Shown: positions 54,107-64,000 of the stretch, one piece after another
Layout: each line of letters starts with the position of its first letter
Position numbering within the stretch: the stretch's first letter is position 1
Assembly (NCBI RefSeq): GCF_030717995.2
Contig: NZ_CP157743.1
Coordinates: 248,001 to 312,000 of the forward strand
DNA: 64,000 bases
Direction of reading: 5' to 3'
From: Methylomarinum sp. Ch1-1
Lineage (GTDB): Bacteria; Pseudomonadota; Gammaproteobacteria; Methylococcales; Methylomonadaceae
Made by a program: the position numbers and the translations under genes
The notes under the pieces: model-generated
What the model was told of the DNA's origin: nothing
Databases searched by the model: none
The model's input: the letters and a program-made list of their open reading frames with translations, nothing else

Positions 54107-55952
54107 CGTCGCCCCCCTCCTTTACTTCACCTAGGTACTGCGTGATGATCTCGCCCGCGATCGGCGCGGCGACCGAGCCGCCATGACCGCCATTTTCGAC
54201 GACCACAGCGACCGCAATCTTGGGATCATGGGCCGGTGCGAAGGCGATAAACAAGGCGTGATCGCGTAATTTGAATTCAATTTCCTCTTCGTCGTACTTT
54301 TCTTCCTGCTTCACGCTGAAAACCTGCGCGGTTCCCGTCTTGCCAGCAATTTGATAATCCTCCTGGGCGATTCTTTTCGCCGTGCCGCGCGCGCCATGCA
54401 CGACACTGATCATCGCCTTCATGATGTCATTGATATTGCGCCGCTTCAGCTTAATCTTTTTGCCGCTTTGCGCGGGGCCCGGAATAGTATAGTTGCTGCT
54501 GATAATCCGGTCGACCAGATAGGGAGTGACGACTTTACCATAATTAGCCAATGTCGCCGTGGCCCTGGCTAATTGCAGCGGCGTCACTTGCGTGAAGCCC
54601 TGACCGATGCCGGTAATCAACGTTTCTCCGGGATACCAAGGCTGGTTGCGTTTGTCCCTTTTCCATTCCCTGGAAGGCAACAATCCTGACTGTTCGCCGA
54701 CCAGGTCGATGCCCGACTTACGGCCAAAGCCAAATTTATCCAGAAACTCGTGCATATTGTCGATGCCCAGAGTCAAAGCCAGATCGTAAAAGTAAACGTC
54801 ACAGGATTGAATGATCGCGTCCTTCAAATCCATCCAACCATGCCCCCACCTTTTCCAGTCGCGATAACGATGACTGAGATTAGGGAGTTGATAATATCCG
54901 GGACAGAACAATTTATGTTGAAAGTCGGTCGCATTGTATTCCAGTCCGGCCAGACCGATAAACGGCTTAATCGTCGAACCGGGCGGATATTGCCCACGCA
55001 AGGCGCGATTGAATAGCGGCTGATCATCGGATTGTTGTAATGCCCGATAAGCTTTGCGGCTGATGCCATAGACAAAAGGGTTGGGATCGAAGCCCGGGCG
55101 GCTGGCGAACACCAACACGTCTCCCGTTTGGATCTCGATCGCCACCGCCGCGCCGTTATAGTCGCCGAGCGCGTCATACGCGGTTTTTTGCAAATCGATA
55201 TCCAGCGTTAGATAAATATTGGAGCCCGGCACCGGATCGACCGCATCGACCGAATTGACCGCTCGTCCCTGGGCATTAGTCTCGATCTCCGCATAACCGG
55301 TGGAGCCATGCAAATAGTCTTCATAGGTTTTTTCGATGCCAATCTTACCGATATGATTCGTTCCACGGTATTCGGACACCGGCAACGATTTCAGCTCCCG
55401 CTCATTGATACGGCCGACATAACCGACCACGTGGGCGGTCAATTCTCCATAGGGGTAATAACGCACTAAACGCGCATGGATATCGACGCCCGGAAAATAG
55501 GGCCTGACCGCGGCAAACTTCGCGACTTCCTCGTCGCTCATACGCAGCAATAACGGCGTGCTGCTAAAAGACTTTCGTCGCTCGCTTTGTTTTTGATATT
55601 GCTCTATCTGCTCATCGGGAATATCCAGCAGTTGCTGCAACCTTGCCAACGTTTCGTCGAGATCTTTAATTTGTTCTGGAATCAGCTCCAGGCTATAGGA
55701 AGGCAGGTTTTCCGCCAAAATCCTACCGTGGCGATCATAGAGTATGCCTCGGGTCGGCGGCAGTGGAGCAATCTTGATGCGGTTATCCTTGGCCAGCATC
55801 GCATAATGTTCGTGCCCGACGACTTGCAGATAAATCAGTCTGGCCACCAGCCCCAATGTTAACAACAGAATGAAGGCGAATGTGGCGACGACACGGCTTA
55901 AAAAAACCCGGTTTTCCGCCAACGAATCCTTAACGACATATTTGTTGTACAT
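54096..55952 (-). CDS. mrdA: Penicillin-binding protein 2
   Basis: Transpeptidase of the elongasome, 618 residues. One N-terminal membrane helix, a pedestal domain, then the transpeptidase with the catalytic PPGSTIKPFIGLAGL, SCDVYFYDLALTLG and KTGTAQVF motifs. Expressed with rodA and mreD. Confidence 0.97.
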   Translation of the reverse strand: MYNKYVVKDSLAENRVFLSRVVATFAFILLLTLGLVARLIYLQVVGHEHYAMLAKDNRIKIAPLPPTRGILYDRHGRILAENLPSYSLELIPEQIKDLDETLARLQQLLDIPDEQIEQYQKQSERRKSFSSTPLLLRMSDEEVAKFAAVRPYFPGVDIHARLVRYYPYGELTAHVVGYVGRINERELKSLPVSEYRGTNHIGKIGIEKTYEDYLHGSTGYAEIETNAQGRAVNSVDAVDPVPGSNIYLTLDIDLQKTAYDALGDYNGAAVAIEIQTGDVLVFASRPGFDPNPFVYGISRKAYRALQQSDDQPLFNRALRGQYPPGSTIKPFIGLAGLEYNATDFQHKLFCPGYYQLPNLSHRYRDWKRWGHGWMDLKDAIIQSCDVYFYDLALTLGIDNMHEFLDKFGFGRKSGIDLVGEQSGLLPSREWKRDKRNQPWYPGETLITGIGQGFTQVTPLQLARATATLANYGKVVTPYLVDRIISSNYTIPGPAQSGKKIKLKRRNINDIMKAMISVVHGARGTAKRIAQEDYQIAGKTGTAQVFSVKQEEKYDEEEIEFKLRDHALFIAFAPAHDPKIAVAVVVENGGHGGSVAAPIAGEIITQYLGEVKEGGDDEE

Positions 55953-55958
55953 GGTGCG

Positions 55959-56447
55959 TTAAGCGATGTGCAGCAATGCACGAATAAGGCGCAGCACATA
56001 ATAAACGGCGGGCCACAGCAAAGTGCCTGAAATAACCGGAAACCAGAACGCCGACGTTAATTGATTGGTTCCCTGCATGCTTTCGATCCAGAAGATAATC
56101 AACTGCCCCAACAACAAACAGAAGAACACAAAAAGACTTTGCTGAGGAATCGGATAATGGCGTATGCGTTTATGCAGCTTGACGGCGAAATAACAAACCA
56201 GCGAATAAATCAGCGCAAATTGTCCCAGCAGCCTGCCGGTCAACACGTCGACCAATAAGCCCACCGACCAAGCATTGAAGACGCCAAATCGTTCCGGTAT
56301 CGCCAAAGACCAATAAATCAATACCAGCAAGACCCAGTCAGGATTGAAGTTTTCCAATGTCGGCGGGAACGGCATTATTCTCAACATCATTGCCGTCACG
56401 ATGGACAAAGCATAGATCAACATCCCGGAATGACTATTCTGTGGCAT
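55959..56447 (-). CDS. mreD: Rod shape-determining protein MreD
   Basis: Membrane protein of 162 residues with five or so hydrophobic segments. The family motif is visible as WVLLVLIYWSLAIPERFGVF and WSVGLLVDVLTGRLLGQFAL. Overlaps mreC by fourteen bases and precedes mrdA by six. Confidence 0.95.
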   Translation of the reverse strand: MPQNSHSGMLIYALSIVTAMMLRIMPFPPTLENFNPDWVLLVLIYWSLAIPERFGVFNAWSVGLLVDVLTGRLLGQFALIYSLVCYFAVKLHKRIRHYPIPQQSLFVFFCLLLGQLIIFWIESMQGTNQLTSAFWFPVISGTLLWPAVYYVLRLIRALLHIA

Positions 56448-57318
56448 CGCCTGGTTCCTGACTGGATTCCATTTGTTTATCGGTCAACGGCACCGGCGTC
56501 GCATCACTCCAGACGATCAGAAATTCCCGGCTTTTATCCAGCTCCGCCTTCGGCGTCGCCGATATGCTGGCGAATGGCTTATTAGGCCGAACCTTGAATT
56601 CATCGACGACGGCGACTGGATAACCTTGCGGAAAGGTGCCTCCCAAACCGGATGTCACCAACAGATCGCCAGGCAAGATATCGGCATTATTCGGTAAAAA
56701 CGGCAATTTTAGCTGATTGATCCGACCGCTGCCGATCGCGATGGTGCGAAGACCGTTGCGATTGACTTGCACGGGAATGGCGTGATTCGGATCGGTAATC
56801 AGCATGATCTCCGAACTGGCCGGCAAAGTCCTGACCACTTGACCGACCACACCTTGGGCATCCAATACCGGCTGTTTACTATACACTCCGAAGCGGCTGC
56901 CTTTGTTGACGACGACGATATGCTCATAGGGCGCCAGATTGACCGAAAGTAATTCCGCCACCAACACCTGTTCGCCGAGCTTGAATGAATTTTCCAGTAA
57001 TGCCCGTAAACGAATATTTTCTTTTTCCAGCGCCGCCAGCTTCAACAACTTGGCATCATTAACCAATTGCCTCTCTTTCAGTTCGCTGTTTTCTGTTTGT
57101 AATGTCCGATAGGAAACAAAGGTGTCATTGACATATTCCGCCATATCAACCGGCAAACTGACCAGCAGCTGCACCGGATACACCAGCAGCGATAACGCCG
57201 ACCTTAAAGAATGCAAGCCAGTACTGCGCTGATCGACAACCAGCAGCGCCACCGACAGCAAAACCGCGACCAACAAGCGGGTATTCAACGAAGGGCCTGT
57301 TGCAAATAAAAGCTTTAT
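56434..57318 (-). CDS. mreC: Rod shape-determining protein MreC, likely non-canonical start
   Basis: Periplasmic elongasome scaffold with a single N-terminal membrane helix, a coiled coil (residues about 70-110) and two beta domains (QVLVAELLSVNLAPYEHIVV, PGDLLVTSGLGGTFPQGYPV). The first canonical start codon is a TTG at 57286-57288 (284 residues). Upstream the frame stays open to a TAA at 57346-57348 and spells IKLLFATGPS before LNTRLLVAV, which matches the conserved N-terminus of MreC (I/MKPLF..GPSL..RL). No ATG, GTG or TTG lies in that stretch. An AUA codon at 57316-57318 is preceded by AGAGG seven bases upstream, so an AUA start is proposed and used for the end coordinate. If wrong, the gene ends at 57288. 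Confidence 0.85.
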   Translation of the reverse strand: MKLLFATGPSLNTRLLVAVLLSVALLVVDQRSTGLHSLRSALSLLVYPVQLLVSLPVDMAEYVNDTFVSYRTLQTENSELKERQLVNDAKLLKLAALEKENIRLRALLENSFKLGEQVLVAELLSVNLAPYEHIVVVNKGSRFGVYSKQPVLDAQGVVGQVVRTLPASSEIMLITDPNHAIPVQVNRNGLRTIAIGSGRINQLKLPFLPNNADILPGDLLVTSGLGGTFPQGYPVAVVDEFKVRPNKPFASISATPKAELDKSREFLIVWSDATPVPLTDKQMESSQEPGDATE

Positions 57319-57490
57319 GACAAAACCTCTGACGAAGAAAGTAACTTAATAACGATTCTGTATTTTCTGAAAATGACGTGGAATAGCAACGTCATTGACT
57401 AATTGAGTCCCGGCTCACTACCATTTTTTTGTTCGCCCAGCGTAACCCGAACCGTTGCTCGTCGACTAAATCGCTGTTGACAAAAAATCG

Positions 57491-58567
<1,077 letters not shown>

Positions 58568-58617
58568 CTACTTTATCAATCAAGTAGGTATTTGGGCAAG
58601 ATATAAAGTATCATATT

Positions 58618-58632
58618 TACATTAAATGTAAC
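58618..58632. promoter_or_regulatory. 15-bp perfect palindrome between mreB and gatC
   Basis: TTACATTAAATGTAA is a perfect dyad (7-bp arms, one central base). It lies 14 bases before the gatC ATG and 84 bases from the divergent mreB, overlapping the region where the gatC promoter or leader must be. It could bind a dimeric regulator; no known box is claimed. Confidence 0.5.
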
Positions 58633-58645
58633 TTGGAGTTTTAAA

Positions 58646-58933
58646 ATGTCGTTAACGGCCGATGACGTAACCAAAATCGCCCATCTCGCACGCCTGGGCA
58701 TCGACACGCAAGATATTGAAAATTATGCCAAAGACCTTTCCAACATCTTAAATCTGATGACGCAAATGGGTGAACTGGACACCGAAGGGGTTCAGCCGAT
58801 GGCTCACCCGCTGGACCAGGTCCAGAGGTTGCGTCCTGACGAAGTGAAAGAAGACAATCAGCGCGAACATTTTCAAGCCATTGCCCCGCAGGTGGAAAAC
58901 GGACTCTATCTGGTTCCCAAAGTTATCGATTAA
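58646..58933 (+). CDS. gatC: Asp/Glu-tRNA amidotransferase subunit C
   Basis: Small stabilising subunit of GatCAB, 95 residues, opening MSLTADDVTKIAHLARLGID with the PMAHPLDQVQRLRPDEV block and the tail VENGLYLVPKVID. First gene of gatCAB, divergent from mreB, GGAG seven bases before the ATG. Confidence 0.97.
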   Translation: MSLTADDVTKIAHLARLGIDTQDIENYAKDLSNILNLMTQMGELDTEGVQPMAHPLDQVQRLRPDEVKEDNQREHFQAIAPQVENGLYLVPKVID

Positions 58934-58942
58934 TAGGTTATT

Positions 58943-60394
58943 ATGCACAACAAGACTATCACCGAGCTCGCCAAGGATCTGCGCGCTAAGAAATACTCTA
59001 GCGTAGAATTGACCCAGTTTTTTTTAGACCGTATCAATCAACATCAAGCTCTCAACTGTTTCATCAGCGTCAGCGAAGAAAGCGCGCTGAAACAGGCCAA
59101 AGCCGCCGATATCAAGCTGGCGAAAGGCGAAGCCACAGCCTTGACCGGCATTCCGGTCGCGCAAAAAGACATTTTTTGCACTCAGGGCATCAAAACCAGT
59201 TGCGGCTCTAAGATGCTGGATAATTTCATTGCCCCTTATGACGCCACCGTCATCGAAAAATTCAACCAGGCCGGCGCCGTAATGCCGGGCAAACTGAACA
59301 TGGATGAATTTGCGATGGGCTCGTCCAATGAAACCAGTTATTACGGTCCGGTCAAAAACCCTTGGAATCTCGATATCGTACCCGGCGGCTCGTCCGGCGG
59401 CACCGCAGCCGCCATCTCCGCCCGGCTCGTGCCGGCCGCGACCGGCACCGACACCGGCGGCTCGATCCGTCAACCCGCTTCCTTATGCGGCATCACCGGT
59501 TTGAAACCGACTTACGGCAGAGTGTCTCGTTATGGCATGATCGCCTATGCTTCCAGTCTCGACCAAGGTGGACCGATGGCTCGCAGCGCCGAGGATGCCG
59601 CATTGTTATTGCAAACGATGGCCGGCTTCGACCCGAAAGATTCGACCAGCGTCGATAGCGAAGTGCCGGATTACAGCGCAACGTTGAACGACAGCATAGA
59701 AGGCTTAAAAATCGGCCTGCCCAAGGAGTTCTTCAGCGAAGATTTGAACGGCGACATCGCCGCGGTGATCGAAGCGACCGTCAACGAATACAAAAAGCTA
59801 GGCGCCGAAGTCAAAGAAGTCTCGATGCCCAACCTGAAGTTGGCGATCCCGTCCTACTACGTCATCGCCTCGGCGGAATGTTCGGCCAACCTGTCCCGTT
59901 TCGACGGCGTTCGTTTCGGTTATCGCTGCGACAAACCGGCCGATTTGACCGATATGTATACCCGCTCGCGCGGCGAAGCCTTCGGCCCTGAAGTCAAACG
60001 CCGCATCCTGATGGGCACCTATGCCTTGTCGGCCGGCTATTACGACGCCTATTACCTGAAGGCGCAACAAGTGCGCCGCTTGATCAGCGATGACTTCAAC
60101 AAGGCCTTATCCGAAGTCGATGTATTGATGGGCCCGGTTTCGCCATCGACCGCCTTCGCCATCGGCGAAAAATCCGGCGATCCGATTCAGATGTATTTAT
60201 CCGATATCTATACCATCGCGATCAACTTAGCCGGTCTGCCGGCGATGTCGATCCCGGCGGGCTTTGCCGACGCCAAACCAGTCGGACTGCAAATCATCGG
60301 CAATTACTTCGCAGAAGCGCGCTTGTTGAATATCGCTCACCAATATCAGCAAGTCAGCGACTGGCACAAGCAAGCACCCAAAGGTTTTGAATAA
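58943..60394 (+). CDS. gatA: Asp/Glu-tRNA amidotransferase subunit A
   Basis: Amidase subunit that releases ammonia from glutamine. 483 residues with the Ser-cisSer-Lys triad: lysine in [15 protein letters not shown], the [15 protein letters not shown] loop and [15 protein letters not shown]. Ten bases after gatC. Confidence 0.98.
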   Translation: MHNKTITELAKDLRAKKYSSVELTQFFLDRINQHQALNCFISVSEESALKQAKAADIKLAKGEATALTGIPVAQKDIFCTQGIKTSCGSKMLDNFIAPYDATVIEKFNQAGAVMPGKLNMDEFAMGSSNETSYYGPVKNPWNLDIVPGGSSGGTAAAISARLVPAATGTDTGGSIRQPASLCGITGLKPTYGRVSRYGMIAYASSLDQGGPMARSAEDAALLLQTMAGFDPKDSTSVDSEVPDYSATLNDSIEGLKIGLPKEFFSEDLNGDIAAVIEATVNEYKKLGAEVKEVSMPNLKLAIPSYYVIASAECSANLSRFDGVRFGYRCDKPADLTDMYTRSRGEAFGPEVKRRILMGTYALSAGYYDAYYLKAQQVRRLISDDFNKALSEVDVLMGPVSPSTAFAIGEKSGDPIQMYLSDIYTIAINLAGLPAMSIPAGFADAKPVGLQIIGNYFAEARLLNIAHQYQQVSDWHKQAPKGFE

Positions 60395-60402
60395 GGAGTC
60401 GT

Positions 60403-61839
60403 ATGATGGAATGGGAAACAGTAATCGGTCTTGAAATTCACGCTCAATTAGCGACCAAATCCAAAATTTTCTCTGCCGCGTCAACCGCTTATGGCGCGGA
60501 GCCGAACACTCAGGCCTGTGCGGTCGATTTAGGGCTGCCCGGCGTACTGCCGGTACTGAACCGGGAAGCCGTGCGCATGGCGGTCAAATTCGGATTGGCC
60601 ATCGACGCGGAAATCGCGCCGTATTCGATATTCGCGCGTAAAAACTATTTCTACCCCGATCTGCCGAAAGGCTATCAAATCAGTCAGTTCGAACTGCCGA
60701 TCGTCGGCAATGGCCATCTGGATATCGAGGTCGACGGCATGACTAAGCGCATCGGCGTCACCCGCGCACATCTGGAAGAAGACGCCGGCAAGTCTCTGCA
60801 TGAAGATTTTCACGGCCTGACCGGCATCGACCTGAACCGCGCCGGCACGCCGTTGCTGGAAATCGTCTCAGAACCGGACATGCGATCGGCCAAGGAAGCC
60901 GTCGCCTATATGCGCAAACTGCATGAACTGGTCCGTTATCTGGGCGTTTGCGACGGCAACATGCAGGAAGGCTCGTTTCGCTGTGACGCCAATGTCTCTG
61001 TGCGCTTGAAAAGCCAGCAAGAATTCGGCACCCGCGCCGAAATCAAGAACATCAACTCGTTCAAATTCGTCGAGAAGGCGATCAATTACGAGATCGAGCG
61101 TCAAATCGACCTACTCGAAGGCGGCGGCAAGGTCGTGCAGGAAACGCGCCTTTATGACGCCAACAAGGACGAGACCCGCTCGATGCGCAGCAAGGAAGAA
61201 GCCAACGATTACCGCTACTTCCCGGATCCGGATCTGCTGCCGGTCCATATCGAAGAATCGCTGAAAGACCAGATCAAGACGGAATTACCGGAACTGCCCG
61301 ATGCCAAGAAAGCCCGCTTTATCGAGCAATACGGCATGGATAACGAAAGCGCCGCGACGCTGACCTCATCCCGCGAACTGGCCGATTATTACGAAGCTGT
61401 CATGAAGGAATCGGGCGGCGAAGCCAAATTATCGACTAACTGGATCAGTGGCGACTTGATCGGCGCATTGAACAAAGCCGGTTTGGAAGTTACGCAATGC
61501 CCAATCGATCACGGTCGCCTGGCCGGATTGTTGAAACGCATCGCCGACAACACGATCTCAGGCAAGATCGCCAAGCAGGTGTTCGACGAGCTGTGGAACA
61601 GCGAAGCCAGCGCCGATGAGATCATCGAAGCGAAGGGCCTGAAGCAAATCACCGATAGCGGCGCGATCGAGACGATCATAGATACGATCATCGCCAACAA
61701 CCCGGCCCAGGTCGAACAATATCTGGGCGGTAAGGACAAGGTGTTCGGCTTCTTCGTCGGCCAAGTCATGAAGGAGACTCAAGGCAAGGCCAACCCCGGC
61801 GAAGTCAATAAAATGTTGAAGGAAAAACTGAAGCGCTAA
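60403..61839 (+). CDS. gatB: Asp/Glu-tRNA amidotransferase subunit B
   Basis: Kinase/amidotransferase subunit that activates Glu- or Asp-tRNA with ATP and receives the ammonia. 478 residues: [40 protein letters not shown] and the C-terminal YqeY-like tRNA-binding tail ([20 protein letters not shown]). The ATG at 60406 is an equally good start (AGGAG seven bases upstream). Confidence 0.98.
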   Translation: MMEWETVIGLEIHAQLATKSKIFSAASTAYGAEPNTQACAVDLGLPGVLPVLNREAVRMAVKFGLAIDAEIAPYSIFARKNYFYPDLPKGYQISQFELPIVGNGHLDIEVDGMTKRIGVTRAHLEEDAGKSLHEDFHGLTGIDLNRAGTPLLEIVSEPDMRSAKEAVAYMRKLHELVRYLGVCDGNMQEGSFRCDANVSVRLKSQQEFGTRAEIKNINSFKFVEKAINYEIERQIDLLEGGGKVVQETRLYDANKDETRSMRSKEEANDYRYFPDPDLLPVHIEESLKDQIKTELPELPDAKKARFIEQYGMDNESAATLTSSRELADYYEAVMKESGGEAKLSTNWISGDLIGALNKAGLEVTQCPIDHGRLAGLLKRIADNTISGKIAKQVFDELWNSEASADEIIEAKGLKQITDSGAIETIIDTIIANNPAQVEQYLGGKDKVFGFFVGQVMKETQGKANPGEVNKMLKEKLKR

Positions 61840-61850
61840 GTGCTATCAAA

Positions 61851-61878
61851 CTGCAAGGTTCATAAACGAGCCTTGCAG
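61851..61878 (+). terminator. Hairpin after gatB, T-tract lost or absent
   Basis: CTGCAAGG (61851-61858) pairs with CCTTGCAG (61871-61878). Only CCTAATTA follows before the IS element begins at 61887, so a normal T-tract is not seen; either the hairpin is not a terminator or the insertion cut it. Confidence 0.45.
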
Positions 61879-61886
61879 CCTAATTA

Positions 61887-62738
61887 GGGGCTGTTGCCGT
61901 TTTGTAACTTACCCTTGAATTTCAATAATTCCGCCTCATAACTTGTTTATTTTGAGCCAAAAACAAGCAAACTATGCCGCGACAAATGTTTACGGATGAA
62001 CACTGGGGAAAATTGAAGATGATTATGTTGAAAATGGGGATATATGACAAACCCTTTCTTCGGCAAACAACCGAAGGGATTTTTTATCGTTTGCGCGTAG
62101 GTTGTCCCTGGCGAGATCTACCCAGTGCCTTTGGTAACTGGAATGCTGTTTATAAACGCTTCAATGAATGGTCTCGTAAAGAAAAACTGATGGGTATTTT
62201 TAACGAACTGATAGTTGAGCCTGACTTGGAATGGGAATTTATTGATGGAAGTATTGTGAAAGCTCATCAGCATAGTAGCGGTGCGGCCTATGGGCAAGAA
62301 TCGGCGATTGGTAAATCTGTTGCGGGTAATACAACCAAAATTCATATGGCTGTTGATGCCTGTGGTCTTCCCATCCACTTTACAGTGACGGGTGGCGAAG
62401 TTCATGATTGTAAAGAAGCGCCAACCTTGGTCGCTGAACTGCCTAAAGCTGACTATATCGTTGCTGACAAAGGCTATGACAGTGAACCACTACGTGTTCA
62501 GATTCAAGACAAAGGAACTGTTCCTGTCATTCCAAGAAAAAAGAATTCAAACGTAGGGAATGATGATATGGATTGGTGTCTCTACAAATATCGTCACCTC
62601 GTTGAAAATGTGTTTGCAAGACTGAAACATTTCAGAGCTATTGCTACACGATATGACAAGCTCAAACGAAATTTTGAAGCTTCTGTGGCCTTGGCTTGCG
62701 CTTTTTTATGGTTACCTATGTGAAACGGCAACAGCCCC
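61887..62738 (+). mobile_element. Complete IS5-group insertion sequence
   Basis: An 852-bp element bounded by perfect 16-bp inverted repeats: GGGGCTGTTGCCGTTT at 61887-61902 and its complement at 62723-62738. TA flanks each end (61885-61886, 62739-62740), consistent with the TA target duplication of the IS427 subgroup. It contains one transposase gene. Confidence 0.85.
61974..62723 (+). CDS. IS5-family transposase
   Basis: 249 residues, intact. The N-terminal part (FYRLRVGCPWRDLPSAFGNW) is the DUF4096-like domain of IS5-group transposases, and the DDE catalytic core follows (FIDGSIVKAHQHSSGAAYGQ, YIVADKGYDSEPLRVQIQ, LVENVFARLKHFRAIATRYD). Its stop codon lies inside the right inverted repeat, as common in this group. 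Confidence 0.95.
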   Translation: MPRQMFTDEHWGKLKMIMLKMGIYDKPFLRQTTEGIFYRLRVGCPWRDLPSAFGNWNAVYKRFNEWSRKEKLMGIFNELIVEPDLEWEFIDGSIVKAHQHSSGAAYGQESAIGKSVAGNTTKIHMAVDACGLPIHFTVTGGEVHDCKEAPTLVAELPKADYIVADKGYDSEPLRVQIQDKGTVPVIPRKKNSNVGNDDMDWCLYKYRHLVENVFARLKHFRAIATRYDKLKRNFEASVALACAFLWLPM

Positions 62739-62740
62739 TA

Positions 62741-62928
62741 GTGTCTGACAGAAAAAGCTTTTTTTTCAACCGATACCCAACTTTTGCCACACTCATTTTG
62801 ATCAGCCCAGGCCATTTTCCGGAAAAAATCCATCGCTGTCTCGTCTGATTTCTTCATTAGCGGGCCATTCACCGGTCTGCGGGCGCAACTATCCTGTAGT
62901 GAGCCTTTTCTCACTCCGATGGTATTGT
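62741..62928. other. Spacer between two insertion sequences
   Basis: No gene is visible. It probably holds the 3' untranslated end and terminal repeat of the second element; the sequence right after the IS5 copy (GTGTCTGACAGAAAAAGC) is a candidate terminus, but the partner end is outside the window. Confidence 0.4.
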
Positions 62929-63999
62929 TCAGGCCGCTTGTTGGTAGGGGCCGCGCTTGCGTTTTTCTTTCGCCTGCGCCTGCTGACGCAGGATGGCGCC
63001 CAACCGTTTGATATTGCGCGAGACGACCGCCAGTGCGACATAGCGTTTGAAGCCATCGAGGCCGTGGTCGGGGCAGATATCCAAGCCGTTATGCTCCAGG
63101 GCATTGATGGCCGATTCCACGGCGGAGTGTTGGTGGCGTAGTTGTTTAAAAGCATTGCTGCCTTCCCGCGCTTGATCCGCGGCGCTGAGTCGGCCTTTTT
63201 TGGGCAAAACCACCTGTTCCAGATGATTTTTCAGTTCCTTTTGGTTAGCCGGGCTGTGAAAGCCTTTGTCGAAGCTGGTCACGGTCAGTTCGGGGAAGCG
63301 CCGGCGCGTTTCGGTGACCATGTCGACGGCGACTTTGTCATCGGTTTGCTTTTCCATCACTAGGTGGTGAAGAACGAAGCGATGGTGGTCCTCCATCACG
63401 CAGACCCTTAAACCCAACTCAACCGGGACGCCTGCTTTGCCTTTGCTGATCCATTCGGTGTGCGGTTCAAACACGGAGAAGATCTTTTCGGCATGAGGGA
63501 TGGTTTCGCTGCGTATGACGCGGCGCTCAATTTGGTCCAGCAGCAGGCGGGCATAGGCCTGGTAGGATTGCAACGGCTGCGTTTCATCGGCCAGGGCGCC
63601 ACGGTCCAGGGCTTGTTTTAAGGTGCGCTCGGATTTGCCCAGGTAGGCGCTCGCCAGGTCCAGGTAGGTCTGATGAGCCTGTTGGATGGCTTGTTCCCGT
63701 ACGGCTTGTTTGTTTTCATCCTGGCTGGTGGAGCGTTTGAGCTGTTGAGCTCTTCGGTACTGTTGTTTGAGTCGCCGGATGTTGTGCCGGTATTGGCGCC
63801 AGTCCGGCAGGTCATGGTGTTTCGCCAGCGTATGACTCTCTTCAATAGCTTTGCGGATCGCATCATACAGCAGGTTGATGTCGGTCGGAAAATGGACGTC
63901 GGTTTCGACCACAAAGGAATCGCACCGCCCTCTCAGTTTATCGCTGTGGTCGACCGTCGCGGCGGCAGTCGAGTCACTGCGGACGGTTGGCCCAGCGTT
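62929..63999 (-). CDS. Transposase (ISNCY-like), 5' end outside window
   Basis: The frame is open from the stop at 62929 to the window edge, at least 357 codons. Before the internal GTG at 63910-63912 the frame spells RSDSTAAATVDHSDKLRGRC, then DSFVVETDVHFPTDINLLYD, so the real start is further upstream. The DSTA and VETDVHFPTD motifs, TSFDKGFHSP and the histidine/glutamate-rich SAVESAINALEHNGLD fit a DDE transposase of the ISNCY-type group. Family assignment is from motif recall. Confidence 0.85.
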   Translation of the reverse strand, partial: NAGPTVRSDSTAAATVDHSDKLRGRCDSFVVETDVHFPTDINLLYDAIRKAIEESHTLAKHHDLPDWRQYRHNIRRLKQQYRRAQQLKRSTSQDENKQAVREQAIQQAHQTYLDLASAYLGKSERTLKQALDRGALADETQPLQSYQAYARLLLDQIERRVIRSETIPHAEKIFSVFEPHTEWISKGKAGVPVELGLRVCVMEDHHRFVLHHLVMEKQTDDKVAVDMVTETRRRFPELTVTSFDKGFHSPANQKELKNHLEQVVLPKKGRLSAADQAREGSNAFKQLRHQHSAVESAINALEHNGLDICPDHGLDGFKRYVALAVVSRNIKRLGAILRQQAQAKEKRKRGPYQQAA

Positions 64000-64000
64000 T

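Overview
The window comes from a gammaproteobacterium. The gene orders seen here (rpoBC-str-S10-spc-alpha, lolB-ispE-prs-rplY-pth, hemA-prfA-prmC, mreBCD-mrdA-rodA-mltB-rlpA-dacA-lipBA, gatCAB) are typical of that class. A family of short GC-rich inverted repeats and the overall protein flavour suggest a methanotroph of the Methylococcales, but no methane-oxidation gene lies in the window, so that placement is an inference. There are no rRNA genes, no prophage and no CRISPR array.

Layout. 1-4187 (+ strand, except sodB): the 3' part of a second elongation factor G gene, a convergent iron superoxide dismutase, a CYTH-domain protein, an exported TPR-like protein and a seven-iron ferredoxin. 3372-3863 and 4188-4820 hold no convincing gene but carry a family of imperfect inverted repeats. 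4821-36079 (- strand): one nearly unbroken translation/transcription block. In transcription order it runs promoter, tRNA-Tyr, tRNA-Gly, tRNA-Thr, tufB, tRNA-Trp, secE, nusG, rplK, rplA, L10 leader, rplJ, rplL, attenuator, rpoB, rpoC, str promoter and leader hairpin, rpsL, rpsG, fusA, tufA, then the S10, spc and alpha clusters down to rplQ and a strong terminator. 36231-41722 (- strand): a TPR lipoprotein, lolB, ispE, tRNA-Gln, prs, rplY and pth. 41862-46256 (+): hemA, prfA, prmC, a JAMM metallopeptidase and a membrane-anchored HExxH protein. 46654-58534 (-): the rod-shape and cell-wall cluster from mreB to rlpA, then dacA, a D-amino-acid aminotransferase, a DUF493 protein, a haem-domain protein and lipB-lipA. 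58646-61839 (+): gatCAB. 61887-64000: a complete IS5-type element followed by a second transposase gene that runs off the window.

How it fits together. Most of the window is core growth machinery: ribosome, RNA polymerase, translocon, translation factors, tRNA amidation, release and recycling of tRNA, and cell elongation. Several cis-regulatory elements can be read directly: a tRNA/tufB promoter with a GC-rich discriminator, the conserved L10 mRNA leader, the rplL-rpoB attenuator, a str promoter placed upstream of a terminator-like hairpin, and an alpha-operon promoter. tufA and tufB encode apparently identical proteins about 15 kb apart.

I did not find a convincing undescribed multi-gene system. 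The points most worth a second look are mreC, whose conserved N-terminus is encoded upstream of any ATG/GTG/TTG codon (possible AUA start); the repeat family at 3.5-4.8 kb; the two unrelated putative metalloproteases behind prmC; the absence of an S10 leader; and the str leader hairpin.
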